Below the pieces are notes generated by a model that searched no databases, was not told where the DNA came from, and was given only the letters and a program-made list of their open reading frames with translations. A stretch of DNA of 9,502 nucleotides, taken from the NCBI GenBank assembly GCA_938040985.1, contig CALHZD010000114.1:1-9502 (forward strand). Reading direction: 5' to 3'. Source of the DNA: an uncultured Propionivibrio sp. (GTDB taxonomy: Bacteria; Pseudomonadota; Gammaproteobacteria; Burkholderiales; Rhodocyclaceae). The first letter of the stretch is position 1, and each line of letters begins with the position of its first letter. A program made the translations under genes and the position numbers. This document shows positions 1-5,511 of this stretch, one piece after another.

Positions 1-154
1 GCGCTGCCGCTCAGCGCTACAGCATCAAGATGAGTTCCGTGGGTGGAAGTCAGCGTGCAGGCTGTGGCAATTCTTGTTTTTTAGTTTTGGAGCATCTCCG
101 GGCGTCTGCTCAGAGGTCTTTTATTTACCTACATTTCCGAAGGGGTGCCCTGAA
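1..154. other. Left-edge stretch without a convincing gene
   Basis: No reading frame here looks like a real protein. The first bases on the plus strand could be the last codons of a gene entering from the left: frame 1 reads ALPLSATASR and stops at TGA 31-33. Too little is visible to judge this. From about position 70 the sequence is T-rich and looks non-coding. It leads into the repeat cluster at 155-314. Confidence 0.4.
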
Positions 155-314
155 GCCCTTTATTTATAAGGGTTGCAGAAGCACCTACCCGCAAACACCC
201 TATCCACGCGGGTTCCAGAGCGCCCTGCCCGCAAACGCCCTATCCACGCGGGCTTCAGAGGAGGCGCCGGGAAAGGCCCTGTTTACGCGGGCTTCGGAGC
301 GCCTTTTCCGCCCG
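155..314. repeat. Cluster of about four degenerate ~40-bp tandem repeats
   Basis: Four imperfect units can be aligned by eye: 155-196, 197-236, 237-275 and 276-314. Each begins with [G/A]CCCT, and units 2-4 then carry ACGCGGG(C/T)TTC. Between units lie inverted arms: CCCGC 188-192 with GCGGG 208-212; GCCCGC 227-232 with GCGGGC 248-253; and CCCTT 156-160 with AAGGG 168-172. The cluster sits directly downstream of the stop codon of the sigma-54 regulator gene on the minus strand. It may be a family of dispersed intergenic palindromes, or it may act as a transcription or mRNA-stability boundary. I cannot tell whether the unit recurs elsewhere in the genome. Confidence 0.6.
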
Positions 315-320
315 TTTTTT
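288..320 (+). terminator. Possible Rho-independent terminator, plus strand
   Basis: CGGGC at 288-292 can pair with GCCCG at 310-314, and six T residues (315-320) follow immediately. This is a plausible intrinsic terminator for a plus-strand transcript entering from the left. The stem is only 5 bp and the loop 17 nt, so it is weak. It lies in the last copy of the tandem repeat and abuts the stop codon of the oppositely oriented regulator gene. It does not terminate the minus-strand operon, because the T-run is on the wrong strand for that. Confidence 0.3.
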
Positions 321-1731
321 AATCCTTTTCGGGCGCGGCGTTTTCGTCGGGGAGCGTGGCGTCACTATCGCCGCGGAACATGCTGGGCGTCAGTTCATGC
401 TTGCGCAGCAGGCGGTAAAACTCGGTGCGGTTGCGGTCGGCGATGCGGGCGGCGTCGGCGACATTGCCGTCGGTGAGTTTGAGCAGTTGCACCAGATAGT
501 TGCGCTCGAAGCGCTGCTTGGCGTCAGCGTAGGAAAGCGCATCCATGGCCGGTGAGCGCAGGGCGCGCTGAACGAGCGGCAGGGTGATCAGCGTCGTCGT
601 CGCCAGCGCGCAGCATTGCTCGACGACGTTGAACAACTGGCGGATATTGCCCGGCCAGCTCGCGCCGGCGAGCGCAGCCATGGCATCGGGGGCAATGCCG
701 CTGATATTTTTGTCGTATTTCTCGGCAATCTGGCGGATGAAGTGGGCGACCAGGGCGGGGATGTCTTCCCGCCGTTCTTCGAGACTCGGCAGAGTGAGCG
801 TGACGACATCGATGCGGTAATAGAGATCTTCGCGGAATTGCCCTTCGGCCAGCGCGCTTTCCAGGTCGCGGTGGGTGGCGGTGAGCAGGCGCACATCGAC
901 GGGTTCGCTGTGCGTGGCGCCGACCGGGCGCACGGCGCGCTCTTCAAGCACGCGCAGCAGCTTGACTTGCAGGGGCAGCGGCATGTCGCCGATTTCATCG
1001 AGAAACAGCGTGCCGCCGTCGGCGGTGCGGAACAGGCCGTCGTGCTCGCTGACCGCGCCCGTGAATGCGCCGCGCACGTGGCCGAACAGTTCGGATTCAA
1101 GCAATTGTTCGGGAATGGCGCCGCAGTTGATGGCAACGAAGGGGGCGTTGGCGCGCCGGCTGGCGCGGTGGATGGCGCGCGCCAGCAGTTCCTTGCCGGT
1201 GCCGCTGGCGCCGCGGATCAGTACGCTGGCGTCGGAGGCGGCGACGACGCGCGCTTCCTCTAACAGGGCGGCCATGCTGTGACTGCGATAGACGATGTCT
1301 TCTTGCCAGATTTCGCCGTCGGCGGCGGCCGCTTCGTTGCCGTTGGGGGAAAGCTTCAGCGCCTGCTCGATTTTTTCGTGCAGCGCCTGGCTGTCGAAGG
1401 GTTTGGTCAGGTAGCCGAACACGCCGCGTGACATGGCTTCGACGGCATCGGGAATGGTGCCGTGTGCCGTCATCAGGATGACGGGCAGCATCGGGCGCGT
1501 TTTGCGGATTTCCTCAAAAAGCTCGGCGCCGTCCTTGCCAGGCAGGCGAACGTCGCTGAGCAGGAGTTGCGGCGGGTCGATGGCAATGCGCGCCAACGCT
1601 TCCTCAGCGGTGGCGGCGGTGGATACGCGGCATCCCCAGGAGCGCAGGCGCATGGTCAGCAGGCGCAGGATGCCGGGATCGTCGTCGACGACCAGAATAT
1701 GGTGGGGCGTAGTGTTGTTCTGCGGATTCAT
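319..1731 (-). CDS. glrR: Sigma-54 response regulator, GlrR/QseF-like
   Basis: This 470-residue NtrC-family regulator accepts phosphate from a sensor kinase and activates sigma-54 promoters by ATP hydrolysis in the cytoplasm. Its receiver domain (about 11-125) has the acidic cluster D16-D18, the predicted phosphoacceptor D60 and K110. The AAA+ domain (about 148-390) has Walker A GASGTGKE (174-181), the sigma-54-contacting GAFTGA loop (221-226), the Walker B core FLDE ending at E246, and an arginine-rich REDLYYR segment. A Fis-type helix-turn-helix lies at about 422-447. All key residues are present and the length fits the family. Its ATG overlaps the stop of the lipoprotein gene in an ATGA arrangement, implying translational coupling, and no strong Shine-Dalgarno is needed or seen. 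The GlrR/QseF assignment rests mainly on the kinase-lipoprotein-regulator gene order. In enterobacteria GlrR activates the small RNA gene glmY, but the target here is unknown. Confidence 0.85.
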   Translation of the reverse strand: MNPQNNTTPHHILVVDDDPGILRLLTMRLRSWGCRVSTAATAEEALARIAIDPPQLLLSDVRLPGKDGAELFEEIRKTRPMLPVILMTAHGTIPDAVEAMSRGVFGYLTKPFDSQALHEKIEQALKLSPNGNEAAAADGEIWQEDIVYRSHSMAALLEEARVVAASDASVLIRGASGTGKELLARAIHRASRRANAPFVAINCGAIPEQLLESELFGHVRGAFTGAVSEHDGLFRTADGGTLFLDEIGDMPLPLQVKLLRVLEERAVRPVGATHSEPVDVRLLTATHRDLESALAEGQFREDLYYRIDVVTLTLPSLEERREDIPALVAHFIRQIAEKYDKNISGIAPDAMAALAGASWPGNIRQLFNVVEQCCALATTTLITLPLVQRALRSPAMDALSYADAKQRFERNYLVQLLKLTDGNVADAARIADRNRTEFYRLLRKHELTPSMFRGDSDATLPDENAAPEKD

Positions 1732-2312
1732 CTTGTGCGTCGTGACGTTGATCTGCTGTTGCGCGGGCGCGATTGCAGGGTGTTTTCAATATCCGCAATG
1801 GCGCTGAGTTTTTCTTGCAGTTTCTCGTTCTGCTGCTGGCTTTCTTTGAGCTGCTGGGCCAGTTTTTCATTCTGCGCTTCGGCTTTTGCCCGCTCATGGT
1901 ATTGCGCCGAGAGCAGTTGGATCAGCGGGTGCAGTCTGACAGCTTCCGGTGCGTTTGATTTCATCAACGCGCCTAAAAGGCCGCTGGCCCGGCTCAAATC
2001 ATTTGCCGCGTGCGTCTGGCCGAGCAGCATGGCCAGGCGGACTTGCCCGGCGGGTGACTGGGGGGTCGGCGTCAGGCGGCTGCGTTCGCGGGCGAGCGCC
2101 TGCGGCGTCATGCGCTGGAGTTGCTGGAAATAGCTCATCAGGCCGTACTGTGAATCGGCATAGGCGCTGTTCTCGCCCAGTTCAGCCAGCGCGGTGCATG
2201 CGGTAAGCAGAGTTGCCGCCAGTACCGGCAGCAGGCGGCGTAAGTGGCGGCGATAGCGGCTACTGAGAGAGGCGGTCCAACAGTGCGCTATGGCATTCGG
2301 TCTGGCACTCAT
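1728..2312 (-). CDS. qseG: QseG-like lipoprotein of the two-component operon
   Basis: From the chosen start the protein has 194 residues. It carries a basic segment (RRHLRR, 21-26), a hydrophobic stretch and a lipobox LTAC with the predicted lipidated cysteine at 39. A globular region (about 50-130) follows, then a Gln/Glu/Lys-rich coiled coil (about 131-180) ending near IADIENTLQSR, and a basic tail. In E. coli, QseG is an outer-membrane lipoprotein that acts on the kinase QseE/GlrK. The same position between kinase and regulator is the main evidence for the name, since sequence similarity in this family is low. The start is uncertain. The frame is open upstream to 2480, inside the kinase gene, with ATGs at 2402 and 2384. 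I chose 2312 because AAGGA lies just before it (only 2 nt away) and because it best places the signal peptide, though its n-region is still long. The upstream extension is hydrophilic and does not look like a signal sequence. Confidence 0.7.
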   Translation of the reverse strand: MSARPNAIAHCWTASLSSRYRRHLRRLLPVLAATLLTACTALAELGENSAYADSQYGLMSYFQQLQRMTPQALARERSRLTPTPQSPAGQVRLAMLLGQTHAANDLSRASGLLGALMKSNAPEAVRLHPLIQLLSAQYHERAKAEAQNEKLAQQLKESQQQNEKLQEKLSAIADIENTLQSRPRNSRSTSRRTR

Positions 2313-2436
2313 CGTCCTTGGCAGGGAAATTGGCTGTTTTTTCGGCAGGAAGCCGCGGATAGTATTTGCGTCAAGATGGTTCATTTGTGTTTTATTTGCC
2401 ATAGTGTCTGTATGTCTGTTCAAAGGCAGTTGGTAG

Positions 2437-3846
2437 TTATTTGGGCAGACTGATTTCAAATGCGGCGCCGCGCCCGTCATTCGGTAGTAAACGGATCTGT
2501 CCGTCCATCGCCGTCATCAGTTCGCGCGCGATCGAGAGACCGACGCCGCTGCCTCGCCTGGCCGCCGGCGCAGCGCGTTTTCCCTGGACGAAGGGTTCAA
2601 AAATCCGTTCGTAGTCTTCGAGAGCAACGCCCGGTCCCTGGTCAGCGCAGACGATGCGCAGAATACCGCCCTCAATTTTGGCGTCAAGCCGGACATTGCC
2701 GCCGCTCGGGCTGAAATCGATCGCGTTGGACAGGAGATTGTCGAGCACGACGCGCAGCTTTTCCGCATCGAGCAGGCAGCTAGACTCAGGCGCCTGGCAG
2801 ACGATGCTTACCTGACGGGACTGCGCGTGCAGTTCGCGGCCGGCGGCAACGGATGAGAGAAGTTCTGTCAGCACAACCGGCTGGCGGTTCAGGTGGCGGG
2901 TCTCGAGGGCAAGCGCATTGAGCCGGAGCAGGCTTTCAATATGCCTTTGCAGAATCAGGATATTGTGCTGGAGGATATCGACGACTTCTTTTTGCGAATC
3001 ATCGAGACTGCCGACAACTTCTTCTTCCAGCAGTGCAATGCCTTCACGCAGGGCAGTCAGTGGTGTTTTGAGTTCGTGGGAAACGTGCCGCAGCGTTTGC
3101 TCGCGGCCTGTTTCCAGCTCGTCAAGGCGTTGGCGCAGCCAGTCGAGGCGGTGTCCGATGCGACGCAGGTCGGCAGGGCCGCGAACTTCGATGGGGTCGT
3201 GGAAACAGCCTTCGCCCAGGCGGGCGATCGACGCCTCCAGTTTTTCGACAGGACGCGTCAGCCAGCGGCTCATGAGCAGTGCGACGATAAAAGCGCCAAT
3301 GAAACTGGTGATGATCGATCCGGCCATCTGAACGCGGTTTTGCTGGAGTTTTGTGCGAATCGATGCATATTGTTCATCAATCCATTGGCGATTCTTCCTG
3401 TCGATCGTGCCGTTGATCTCATTGAGGCGATCGAGCGTCGCTTGCAATGCTTCGGGCGATTCGGCGTTGCGGAGCTGGCCGCTAAGGTCGCTCAATGCTG
3501 TCGTCCAGTCGTTGATGGGGGCTTCCGATGCCAGTCGGGGGATTTGACGCAGGCGCGAAACGGCGGCAAGGCAACGATGGGCGTTGGCGTCGAAGCGCGC
3601 CAGCAGCGCGGTATCCTTGAGTACGATGAACTGGCGTACCGTTCGTTCAAGGTCAATGGTGCTCTGCGAGAGTTCCTGCATCGTATCGTTGAGTTGCAGG
3701 GCGTAATCGCTGGTTAGTCGGCTTTGCGCAATGGAATATTCGAGTAGCAGCCAACTACGCAGCGTCGCCCAACCAAGCAGGGCGGCGATCAGCAGAAGGC
3801 CAGCCAGCATGCTTTGGCGAAAGGAGATGCGGATCATGGAGCGCAT
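2437..3846 (-). CDS. glrK: Membrane sensor histidine kinase, GlrK/QseE-like
   Basis: This 469-residue inner-membrane kinase is the first gene of the operon and the expected phosphodonor of the sigma-54 regulator. The order is: transmembrane helix 1 (about 13-35), a mostly helical periplasmic domain (about 36-172), transmembrane helix 2 (about 174-195), a HAMP linker (about 196-247) with TRPVEKLE at its start, a HisKA dimerisation domain with HVSHELKTPLT and phosphoacceptor H257, and a HATPase domain. The HATPase has an N box (DNLLSNA, 369-375), a G1 box (DQGPG, 402-406) and a G2 box (GSGVGL, 432-437). All catalytic motifs are intact. The length matches enterobacterial GlrK/QseE. The second in-frame ATG (residue 4) is an equally possible start, and neither has a clear ribosome-binding site. 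Histidine kinase identity is certain. The GlrK name comes from the operon and overall architecture, and the signal sensed cannot be read from the sequence. Confidence 0.85.
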   Translation of the reverse strand: MRSMIRISFRQSMLAGLLLIAALLGWATLRSWLLLEYSIAQSRLTSDYALQLNDTMQELSQSTIDLERTVRQFIVLKDTALLARFDANAHRCLAAVSRLRQIPRLASEAPINDWTTALSDLSGQLRNAESPEALQATLDRLNEINGTIDRKNRQWIDEQYASIRTKLQQNRVQMAGSIITSFIGAFIVALLMSRWLTRPVEKLEASIARLGEGCFHDPIEVRGPADLRRIGHRLDWLRQRLDELETGREQTLRHVSHELKTPLTALREGIALLEEEVVGSLDDSQKEVVDILQHNILILQRHIESLLRLNALALETRHLNRQPVVLTELLSSVAAGRELHAQSRQVSIVCQAPESSCLLDAEKLRVVLDNLLSNAIDFSPSGGNVRLDAKIEGGILRIVCADQGPGVALEDYERIFEPFVQGKRAAPAARRGSGVGLSIARELMTAMDGQIRLLPNDGRGAAFEISLPK

Positions 3847-3892
3847 AAAACGAGGTTCGCTTGTACTGACATAGATAGCGAAGTGTAAAAGC

Positions 3893-3906
3893 AGGCAGAT
3901 ATGCCT
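3893..3906. promoter_or_regulatory. Small palindrome upstream of the kinase gene
   Basis: AGGCA-GATA-TGCCT is a 14-bp inverted repeat with 5-bp arms, 47 bases upstream of the kinase start. It is placed where an operator for the two-component operon could sit. The arms are short, so chance is a real possibility. Confidence 0.2.
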
Positions 3907-3946
3907 AAATCGCAGGAGAAGCGTGTCATCGGGCAGACGTGCGTTG

Positions 3947-3976
3947 TTGCATTGTCTTGCGACGCTTCACTATAAA
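3947..3976 (+). promoter_or_regulatory. Candidate sigma-70 promoter toward bactofilin
   Basis: TTGCAT (3947-3952) and TATAAA (3971-3976) are separated by 18 bases. If used, it would give a leader of roughly 285 nt before the bactofilin start. Other AT-rich hexamers closer to the gene, such as TTGAAA at 4060-4065 with TAACAC at 4082-4087, are alternatives. AT-rich DNA yields such matches easily, so this is tentative. Confidence 0.25.
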
Positions 3977-4140
3977 AGATAATTGAATGAATTTGATTCC
4001 GAATGGGCGGATATATTTTTATCTGTCAGTTTGTCGCGCTTTAACGACACAATAAACATTTGAAAAATATATATTTTTTGTTAACACATGAATTTTCGTC
4101 GTTTTATGGTGACGTTTTTCCTGGAACCCGGCGAAGCGCT

Positions 4141-4175
4141 TTGATTTGTTATTTCAATAATTTATTGTTAATCAA
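4141..4175. repeat. Nested AT-rich inverted repeats upstream of bactofilin
   Basis: The outer arms are TTGATT (4141-4146) and AATCAA (4170-4175). Inside them is a perfect palindrome with one central base, CAATAA (4155-4160) T TTATTG (4162-4167). This lies about 100 bases before the bactofilin start and could be an operator or a leader hairpin. There is no T-run that would make it a terminator. Confidence 0.35.
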
Positions 4176-4268
4176 GGGGAAATCTCTTTTGGGCACGAAA
4201 CATGCAGTCAGAACTTTTCCAAGTCCAGACATTATTTTTGTTGGTTGTTTTCGAAAGGAAGGAAGCGC

Positions 4269-5003
4269 ATGTTCAGCAAATCGAATCTTTTTGGCCGCGA
4301 TACGGACGGCCAGCGTTCTACGCTCAATCCCTTATCCGGCTCGCCCGCTGGCAGCGCCAGTAAATCTGCTGGCGTTGCCGACGGCAATACGGGCCGGCCG
4401 GCATTCGTGTCAAACCGGGCAACGACGAATTTTCATAAGCCTGCGGTGAGAGCAGGAACGGATGCGACGGACGCGGGTTCGGATCAGGGCAATGCGGGGC
4501 CGGACGCAGCGCCGAATGTGGCGAGTGATGAGGAAGGCGCCATTGGTGCACGTCTGATCGTTGGGCCGGAAGTCAAACTGTGCGGCGCTGAAATCCTCAA
4601 TTGCGACATGCTGGTGGTCGAAGGGCGCGTCGAGGCAACGATGGACAGCCGCGTTCTCCGTATTACGGAACACGGTTCGTTTGCCGGTAAAGTCAGCATT
4701 GATGTGGCGGAAATTCATGGCGATTTCGAAGGTGAGCTGACCGCACGCTCACAACTGATCATTCATTCGACCGGGCGTGTGCGCGGCAAGATTTGTTACG
4801 GGAAGCTGGTGGCTGAAGAAGGCTGCGAATTGTGCGGCGATATCAGTATCCTCGGCACGAAGACTGTAAACAGCGCCGGCGCATCATCTGGCAGCGCTTC
4901 GGGTGTGTCTTCCACGTCAAACAGTGCGACTGCCGGCAATGTGGTATCGGGCAAGGACAGGGCTACCGGCAAGGGCGGGGCGTCCGCATTGAATGCGGTT
5001 TGA
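4269..5003 (+). CDS. Bactofilin (polymer-forming cytoskeletal protein)
   Basis: This 244-residue protein has one bactofilin domain (DUF583 type, about 92-197). Its short glycine-, valine- and isoleucine-rich strands, such as GARLIVGPE, LVVEGRVEA and GDFEGELTA, fit the right-handed beta-helix of the family. Bactofilins polymerise without nucleotide and act as membrane-associated scaffolds in cell shape, stalk, polar or motility functions. The flanks are low-complexity: an N-terminal Ser/Gly/Ala-rich tail (about 10-90) and a similar C-terminal tail (200-244), as is usual. I chose the ATG at 4269 because AAGGAAGG lies just upstream. A TTG start at 4245 would add eight residues but lacks that signal. 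The core carries five cysteines (105, 112, 176, 186, 189), the last two forming CELC, which seems many for this fold. No peptidase or cell-wall gene, frequent neighbours of bactofilins, is adjacent. Confidence 0.9.
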   Translation: MFSKSNLFGRDTDGQRSTLNPLSGSPAGSASKSAGVADGNTGRPAFVSNRATTNFHKPAVRAGTDATDAGSDQGNAGPDAAPNVASDEEGAIGARLIVGPEVKLCGAEILNCDMLVVEGRVEATMDSRVLRITEHGSFAGKVSIDVAEIHGDFEGELTARSQLIIHSTGRVRGKICYGKLVAEEGCELCGDISILGTKTVNSAGASSGSASGVSSTSNSATAGNVVSGKDRATGKGGASALNAV

Positions 5004-5095
5004 TTGTGATAGCGCTGCCGAGCGTACCCATCTGCTTTCATCCAGCGCGCATCTTATTATTTCTTTTCGTCGCCTGATTTTTGTTTTCGCCCTTT

Positions 5096-5121
5096 TCCTA
5101 TGCCGCCTGCGTGGCATAGGA
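5096..5121. repeat. Perfect 9-bp inverted repeat after bactofilin
   Basis: TCCTATGCC (5096-5104) and GGCATAGGA (5113-5121) are exact reverse complements around an 8-base loop. The position, 92 bases after the bactofilin stop, suggests a transcript-end hairpin. There is no downstream T-run on either strand, so it may instead be a processing or stability element, or a protein-binding palindrome. Confidence 0.55.
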
Positions 5122-5160
5122 CATGGTGGGTACAGTACTAGGTAAGCGCACGTGCTTCAT

Positions 5161-5203
5161 CTCCCGACTCCGGCTTGTCTTCCGGAGGACGGAGTTTGGG
5201 GAG
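5161..5203. repeat. Interrupted long stem-loop
   Basis: ACTCCG (5167-5172) pairs with CGGAGT (5190-5195). After a small internal mismatch, CTCCC (5161-5165) pairs with GGGAG (5199-5203). That makes an approximately 11-bp interrupted stem with a 17-base loop containing TTCCGGA. It could be an RNA hairpin, and no T-run follows. Confidence 0.45.
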
Positions 5204-5347
5204 TTGTTGCCTTCCTTGCTCCGGGGTTTATTCTTATTTTTTCTTAGCTATGGCGGGAAGGTTGCCAGCACGTTGTATTTATTGCGACCAATGAATGCGC
5301 AGTGAATTGTGAAGGCGATCAATTGGGTTTGTCGTTGAGCCTGTCTA

Positions 5348-5367
5348 TCATCCGGATTGCCGGATGA
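5348..5367. repeat. Perfect 8-bp inverted repeat with ATTG loop
   Basis: TCATCCGG (5348-5355), loop ATTG, then CCGGATGA (5360-5367) is an exact hairpin. It lies about 145 bases before the likely start of the downstream gene. In RNA it would be a stable tetraloop hairpin and may belong to the 5' leader of that gene. Confidence 0.5.
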
Positions 5368-5511
5368 CTTGAAAACTGGCCGATGCATTTTTCGGTAAAG
5401 CTGCCGGCGAAGAGAACGGCGTGATCGGAAGGAAACACAAATCAGCGGGCAATCATTAGGGGGCACGCGCTAGTCTTGCCAGATTATCGGTATCAGGTCG
5501 ATAATGCCTTG

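Larger units (their letters stand above)
3847..4268. other. AT-rich divergent intergenic region
   Basis: This region lies between the divergently transcribed kinase operon (minus) and bactofilin gene (plus), so it should hold both promoters. About 3970-4240 is much richer in A and T than the flanking genes. It contains a small palindrome at 3893-3906, a candidate plus-strand promoter at 3947-3976 and nested inverted repeats at 4141-4175. A plus-strand open frame at 4060-4449 has poor composition, runs into the bactofilin gene out of frame and was not called. Confidence 0.6.
5004..5511. other. Gene-free spacer rich in stem-loops
   Basis: No credible protein is encoded on either strand. The spacer has alternating T-rich and GC-rich patches and several clean inverted repeats: 5096-5121, 5161-5203 and 5348-5367. 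There are weaker ones near 5376-5430, for example CCGA/TCGG and GCCG/CGGC. GCACGTGC, a perfect 8-bp palindrome, lies near 5147. The right part probably forms the 5' leader of the downstream gene. The left part would be the 3' region of bactofilin mRNA. None of the hairpins has a T-run, so none is a standard intrinsic terminator. Confidence 0.5.

Noticed and set aside
155..314. CRISPR array
   Set aside because: The units are degenerate, contiguous and lack unique spacers between identical repeats, and no cas gene is present.
30..476. Plus-strand open frame of 148 codons over the left repeats
   Set aside because: It runs through the tandem repeats and into the regulator gene in antisense, with Arg/Cys-rich low-complexity composition. 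No ribosome-binding site was seen.
616..1263. Long plus-strand open frames antisense to the sigma-54 regulator
   Set aside because: They are shadows of the GC-rich coding strand. The minus-strand protein has every motif of the family.
2303..2323. Sigma-54 promoter suggested by TGGCAC followed by TTGGC
   Set aside because: The spacing between the GG and GC elements is wrong for a -24/-12 promoter, and it lies inside the lipoprotein gene region.
2893..3717. 274-codon plus-strand open frame antisense to the histidine kinase
   Set aside because: The opposite strand encodes a complete kinase with H, N, G1 and G2 boxes, so this is a mirror frame.
4060..4449. Plus-strand open frame beginning in the AT-rich intergenic region
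   Set aside because: It overlaps the start of bactofilin out of frame, lacks a ribosome-binding site and has no recognisable domain.
5096..5121. Rho-independent terminator for bactofilin
   Set aside because: The stem is perfect, but no T-run follows on either strand, so it is listed only as an inverted repeat.
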